Below the pieces are notes generated by a model. That model was not told where the DNA came from. It worked only from the letters and a program-made list of their open reading frames with translations, and made no database searches. The position numbers were made by a program, and so were the translations under genes. Positions 6,799-9,845 of a stretch of 9,845 nucleotides of DNA are shown piece after piece. This stretch comes from an uncultured Desulfomonile sp. (GTDB lineage Bacteria; Desulfobacterota; Desulfomonilia; Desulfomonilales; Desulfomonilaceae). The stretch's first letter is position 1; the number at the start of each line of letters is the position of its first letter. The stretch is from the NCBI GenBank assembly GCA_937915285.1, contig CALDNG010000470.1, positions 1-9,845 of the forward strand, given 5' to 3'.

Positions 6799-8487
6799 TT
6801 GATAACTAACCCAAAGGAATTTCCTTTCGAATCTTTTCATTTTAGAGCCATCCTGGATTCTTTCCCATGTAAATTGGCGTTTCTCTCGGCGAAGGGACAA
6901 GTCGTTTTTGCCAACAGACCATGGAGAGAAAAGCTCTGTGCGCTTCGAGCGCGTGAGTCAACAAATAGCGATGGACAAGACGGATACAGGCTGGATGATT
7001 TACTGGAATCATCGGCGCAAGACAGTCCCCTTGACCAGAAAGCGTATGAGGGAGTCTTAAGTGTATTGAACGGGTCCACCCCCAGGTTCAGGTTTGAATA
7101 TCCCGTCAGTGAACGCAACGAACAAAAATGGTTCCTAATGTTCGCCACAGCCATAGATGGCATGCCCGAAACCTTTATTCTGGTTCAGTTCGACATCACG
7201 GAACACAGAATAGCAGAAGAACGTTCACAAGTGTTTGCCACCTTGCTGGAAAACCATTCTGACGCTGCAAAGTTCCTGCTGCAGGAGCCTGACGGTTCAT
7301 ACGCTATTCTGGCCATGCTGGAAAAGACATCTGAAGGGCTTGCTCTGACAGACTCCAACTTCAACATACTGTTTGCAAACGACTCCCTTCACGCCATGCA
7401 CGATTATGAGCGGGGTGAGTTGTTAGGCAGAAACATCAATGTGCTACTGGATTCAGATGGTATAAAATCTCATGGGCTTAAACTTCCGCAGCAAGAGGAT
7501 GAGCTTGCCTTTGATGGAGAGTTGATCAACCGGCAAAAGGATGGTCTCACCTTCCCTACCATGGTCTATAAGAGGGCTTTGAGTGGCTCTAGGGAAATCT
7601 CAGGACATGTCTGGACTTTTCACGATATTTCCAGGCTCAAACAATCAGAATTTGAGCTGAATCAGAGGGCTGGGGAGCTGGAGGCAAAAATCAGACAGCT
7701 CAACTGTCTGTACCAGATATCCGAACTATCTGCCCGACCAAAGATTACTCTATCACAACTGCTGCAGGGAATTGTCGAGTTAATACCTCCTGCAACAAGG
7801 TTCCCGGATAGGATAGGCGCAACCATCAGGGTCGGCTCAGAGACATTTTCCACTATGCCTTCAGATTCAATATCATGGGAACGGTCGTTTGAAATCAGGG
7901 TCGAAGACAGGATAGTGGCCACCCTCACAATTTGTTGCGCCTCACTATGCCTGGAAAATGAAACTTTCGAGATGTTCGAAGATGAGCTTAGCCTGATCGG
8001 GTCGGTAGGTGAACACCTTGGTCGATTGATAGAGCGCTATGGCCTTGTTGAGGAACTTGAACAGCACTCGGGAGATCATTTCGGAGAATTATCAAGACTC
8101 GAAGTTGTCTCCGGCCCCAGACTCACTCCAATAGCTTCGCAGACCTATGGTCAGGGATCACTGCGAAAAGCGCAGCCCAAAGAGTTTGGCATTCTCATGA
8201 GACGTTATGAGGACACCCTGGAGCTTCTACTGGATCAAAAGACTTACAAGGTGGATCACAACTTATCGGAGAGACTCAGGGATATAGCCACGGAAATCGG
8301 TTTTCTCCGTGGAGGGCCTCGTGATGTTATTGAATTACATTCCGCTGCCGTTCGCAACAAAACCGTCGGAGTTTCAAGGCAAAAAGCCAAGGCTTACCTA
8401 TCAGAGGGAAAATTCCTTGCCTTCGGTTTGTTAGGACATCTGACCTCCTTTTACATGAATAGAGCGGTTTTCGTCATGGAAAAATAA
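6799..8487 (+). CDS. PAS-PAS-GAF-like sensor with KaiA-C/RsbU-N-like helical C-terminus, first gene of the kai operon
   Basis: Predicted soluble 562-aa sensory regulator. Residues ~13-130 form a PAS domain ending in FDITEHR; ~169-285 form a second PAS (SEGLALTDSNFNILFAN, ending FHDISRLKQSE). A coiled-coil linker follows at ~283-305, then a GAF-like domain at ~303-420 (LNCLYQISELSARP onward). Residues ~460-558 form a helical module with a VIELH motif (510-514). No HATPase motifs or kinase catalytic domain follow, so it is not a complete histidine kinase. From memory, the C-terminal pattern (RRYEDTLELLL, VIELH, FLAFGLLGHLTSFYMNR) parallels the KaiA C-terminal domain (YREIVL, VVEIH, LIDVIAHLCEMYRR) and the structurally related RsbU N-terminal domain; this match is an inference. 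The start is TTG 6799, the first start codon after the in-frame TAG at 6796; its ribosome-binding site is weak (ATGGA at 6786-6790) and no in-frame ATG follows near the AAAGGAA at 6813-6819. kaiB starts 28 nt after its stop. Likely role: linking a sensed signal to KaiB/KaiC. Confidence 0.85.
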   Translation: MITNPKEFPFESFHFRAILDSFPCKLAFLSAKGQVVFANRPWREKLCALRARESTNSDGQDGYRLDDLLESSAQDSPLDQKAYEGVLSVLNGSTPRFRFEYPVSERNEQKWFLMFATAIDGMPETFILVQFDITEHRIAEERSQVFATLLENHSDAAKFLLQEPDGSYAILAMLEKTSEGLALTDSNFNILFANDSLHAMHDYERGELLGRNINVLLDSDGIKSHGLKLPQQEDELAFDGELINRQKDGLTFPTMVYKRALSGSREISGHVWTFHDISRLKQSEFELNQRAGELEAKIRQLNCLYQISELSARPKITLSQLLQGIVELIPPATRFPDRIGATIRVGSETFSTMPSDSISWERSFEIRVEDRIVATLTICCASLCLENETFEMFEDELSLIGSVGEHLGRLIERYGLVEELEQHSGDHFGELSRLEVVSGPRLTPIASQTYGQGSLRKAQPKEFGILMRRYEDTLELLLDQKTYKVDHNLSERLRDIATEIGFLRGGPRDVIELHSAAVRNKTVGVSRQKAKAYLSEGKFLAFGLLGHLTSFYMNRAVFVMEK

Positions 8488-8515
8488 AATCCGGCGAAAG
8501 TTGAAGGAACGAGAC

Positions 8516-8794
8516 ATGAACAAATTCAGGCTGACACTTTACATCACTGGAAGATCCTGGAGATCAGAGCAAGCTATCGCTAGTATCAAGAAAGTTTGTG
8601 AGAGTGAATTGATGAATCAGTATGAACTTCAGATAGTAGACTTACTGGAGCAACCTCATCTGGCAGAGTCAGAAAAGATCCTGGCTACCCCGACTCTTGT
8701 AAAAACGTTGCCTCCACCTCTCAGAAGAATCATCGGGGATCTGACTGAAGTAGACAAGGTGTTGAAAGGTCTGGAATTACAGGTTGTGAAATAG
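8516..8794 (+). CDS. kaiB: KaiB clock-family protein
   Basis: Thioredoxin-like protein of 92 aa. In Kai clocks KaiB switches fold and binds the KaiC CI ring, promoting KaiC dephosphorylation and sequestering KaiA. The family signature is clear: LTLYITG near the N-terminus, then KILATPTLVKTLPPPLRRI (54-72) and IGDL (73-76), with VLKGLEL near the end. The prolines that accompany fold switching in cyanobacterial KaiB are present (Pro59, Pro66-68). It lacks the acidic C-terminal tail of cyanobacterial KaiB. ATG 8516 is preferred over TTG 8501 because AAGGA (8504-8508) lies 7 nt upstream and the protein then begins MNKFRLTLYI, as KaiB should. It sits 28 nt after the sensor gene and 26 nt before kaiC, so the three are almost certainly co-transcribed. 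Confidence 0.97.
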   Translation: MNKFRLTLYITGRSWRSEQAIASIKKVCESELMNQYELQIVDLLEQPHLAESEKILATPTLVKTLPPPLRRIIGDLTEVDKVLKGLELQVVK

Positions 8795-8820
8795 TACTAA
8801 TTTAAAAGGTGTAAATTTCC

Positions 8821-9845
8821 ATGGAACGCATTTCTGACTTAAAGTCCCTAGTCAAGTTACCCACAGGATTGTCCGGATTCGACCTGATAGCGGAAGGAGG
8901 ACTTCCAAAAGGCCGAACCGCTCTGGTTAGTGGAACGTCTGGTAGCGCCAAAACCGTCTTTGCGAGCCAGTTCCTGGCCGAAGGTATAATGAAGGCTGAT
9001 GAGCACGGGGTTTTCATAACTTTTGAAGAGCCACCCAATGACATACGTAAGAACATGCGAGGTTTTGGGTGGGATATTCACCAGTGGGAGACTGAAGGAA
9101 AGTGGGTGTTTGTGGATGCGTCTCCAAGCGTCGATCAGGAAACCATCATAATCGGTGATTATGACCTTGGGGCGTTGCTGGTAAGAATCGAGTACGCTGT
9201 GAAACTGGTTGGAGCAAAAAGAGTTTCAATGGATTCATTGGGATCTCTTCTCAGTCAGCTACCTGATACGCCCACCATGCGTCACGAACTGTTGAGGATT
9301 AGCTCAGCCCTCAAAAAAATGGGCGTGACCTCTGTCATGACCGGCGAGCGCATTGAGGAATATGGTGGAATATCAAGATACGGCCTGGAAGAATTTGTGG
9401 CGGATAACGTCATCATCCTCAGGAACTCGCTTGAGGAAGAAAAAAGAAGAAGAACGATTGAAATACTCAAGTTCAGGGGAACACCTCATCAGAAAGGAGA
9501 ATTCCCTTTTGCCATAATTCCGGGTAGAGGAATAGTGGTCATACCATTGTCAGCCATTGAGCTGAAACAGAGATCCTCCAATTTCAGGGTAACCTCTGGC
9601 ATAGAGGAACTGGACCAAATGTGCGGAGGCGGATTTTTCAGAGACTCCATATTACTTGTTTCAGGAGCTACTGGAACCGGAAAGACTCTTATGGTCACTC
9701 ATTTCTTACAGGGTGGATGCGCCAACCAGGAGAGGTGTCTGATCTTTGCCTTTGAGGAAAGTCGTGAGCAACTATTCCGAAATGCGATTGGCTGGGGAGT
9801 CGACTTTGAAAAGTTGGAAAGCGAGGGTTTGCTTAAGGTAGTCTG
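8821..9845 (+). CDS. kaiC: KaiC clock-family ATPase/autokinase (N-terminal 341 aa; continues beyond right edge)
   Basis: Double-domain RecA/KaiC-superfamily ATPase; in clocks the CI domain hydrolyses ATP slowly and CII autophosphorylates and dephosphorylates. CI begins at residue ~10 with a Walker A loop GTSGSAKT (38-45), catalytic glutamates in TFEE (Glu69-Glu70), a Walker B-type RVSMDSL, and TGERIEEYG. The interdomain segment RRRTIEILKFRGT and QRSSNFRVTSGI lead into CII, with Walker A GATGTGKT (282-289) and FAFEES (Glu312-Glu313). Every block aligns in order with cyanobacterial KaiC from memory. The CI loop has Ala where the consensus Gly precedes Lys, whereas CII is canonical. The CII Ser/Thr phosphorylation sites and the C-terminal KaiA-binding tail lie beyond the edge and cannot be checked. 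ATG 8821 follows AAAGGTG (~8805-8811). It is the last visible gene of the sensor-kaiB-kaiC operon. Confidence 0.97.
   Translation, partial: MERISDLKSLVKLPTGLSGFDLIAEGGLPKGRTALVSGTSGSAKTVFASQFLAEGIMKADEHGVFITFEEPPNDIRKNMRGFGWDIHQWETEGKWVFVDASPSVDQETIIIGDYDLGALLVRIEYAVKLVGAKRVSMDSLGSLLSQLPDTPTMRHELLRISSALKKMGVTSVMTGERIEEYGGISRYGLEEFVADNVIILRNSLEEEKRRRTIEILKFRGTPHQKGEFPFAIIPGRGIVVIPLSAIELKQRSSNFRVTSGIEELDQMCGGGFFRDSILLVSGATGTGKTLMVTHFLQGGCANQERCLIFAFEESREQLFRNAIGWGVDFEKLESEGLLKVV

Noticed and set aside
6799..8487. Annotating the PAS-GAF protein as a sensor histidine kinase
   Set aside because: The protein ends soon after the helical module; no HATPase N, G1 or G2 box is present, and a phospho-accepting H-box followed by an ATPase domain is absent.

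Overview
The window looks like an accessory region of a bacterial chromosome with moderate base composition. It holds two blocks: a polyketide/fatty-acid-type synthase with a reductase, and a Kai (circadian-clock family) operon. No rRNA, tRNA, insertion sequence or CRISPR array was seen. The organism cannot be fixed from the sequence. A KaiC with a GSAKT-type first Walker A loop, a Kai operon led by a PAS sensor instead of a cyanobacterial KaiA, and a megasynthase with duplicated nitronate-monooxygenase-like domains all argue against an ordinary cyanobacterium. They fit a proteobacterial, Desulfobacterota-like or related Gram-negative lineage, but this is inference.

Layout. Positions 1-5087 (minus strand) are the first 1,695 codons of one very large multidomain enzyme that runs off the left edge. 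Its order is degenerate NMO-like barrel, NMO/PfaD-like enoyl-reductase barrel, ketosynthase, acyltransferase, then an unassigned linker; acyl carrier domains are not reached. Positions 5088-5374 are an AT-rich divergent intergenic region with a candidate minus-strand promoter, a 13-bp palindrome and a hairpin followed by a T-run. Positions 5375-6466 (plus strand) encode a stand-alone NAD(P)-dependent thioester-reductase-like SDR, a plausible partner that would release the synthase product as an aldehyde or alcohol. Positions 6467-6798 are non-coding, with a candidate promoter and an AACAG/CTGTT inverted repeat.

From 6799 to the right edge there is a tight plus-strand operon: a 562-aa PAS-PAS-GAF-like protein, kaiB, and kaiC (truncated by the window end). 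Intergenic gaps are only 28 and 26 nt. The first protein has no histidine-kinase ATPase domain. Its last ~100 residues instead resemble the helical bundle shared by the KaiA C-terminal domain and the RsbU N-terminal domain. It sits exactly where kaiA sits in cyanobacterial kaiABC. The most interesting hypothesis here is that it is a sensory, KaiA-like regulator of KaiC, i.e. a three-part clock or timer in which PAS/GAF inputs are fused directly to the KaiC-activating module.

Whether the Kai operon and the lipid/polyketide genes are functionally linked, for example by timed production of a lipid, cannot be decided from this sequence; the only evidence is adjacency.
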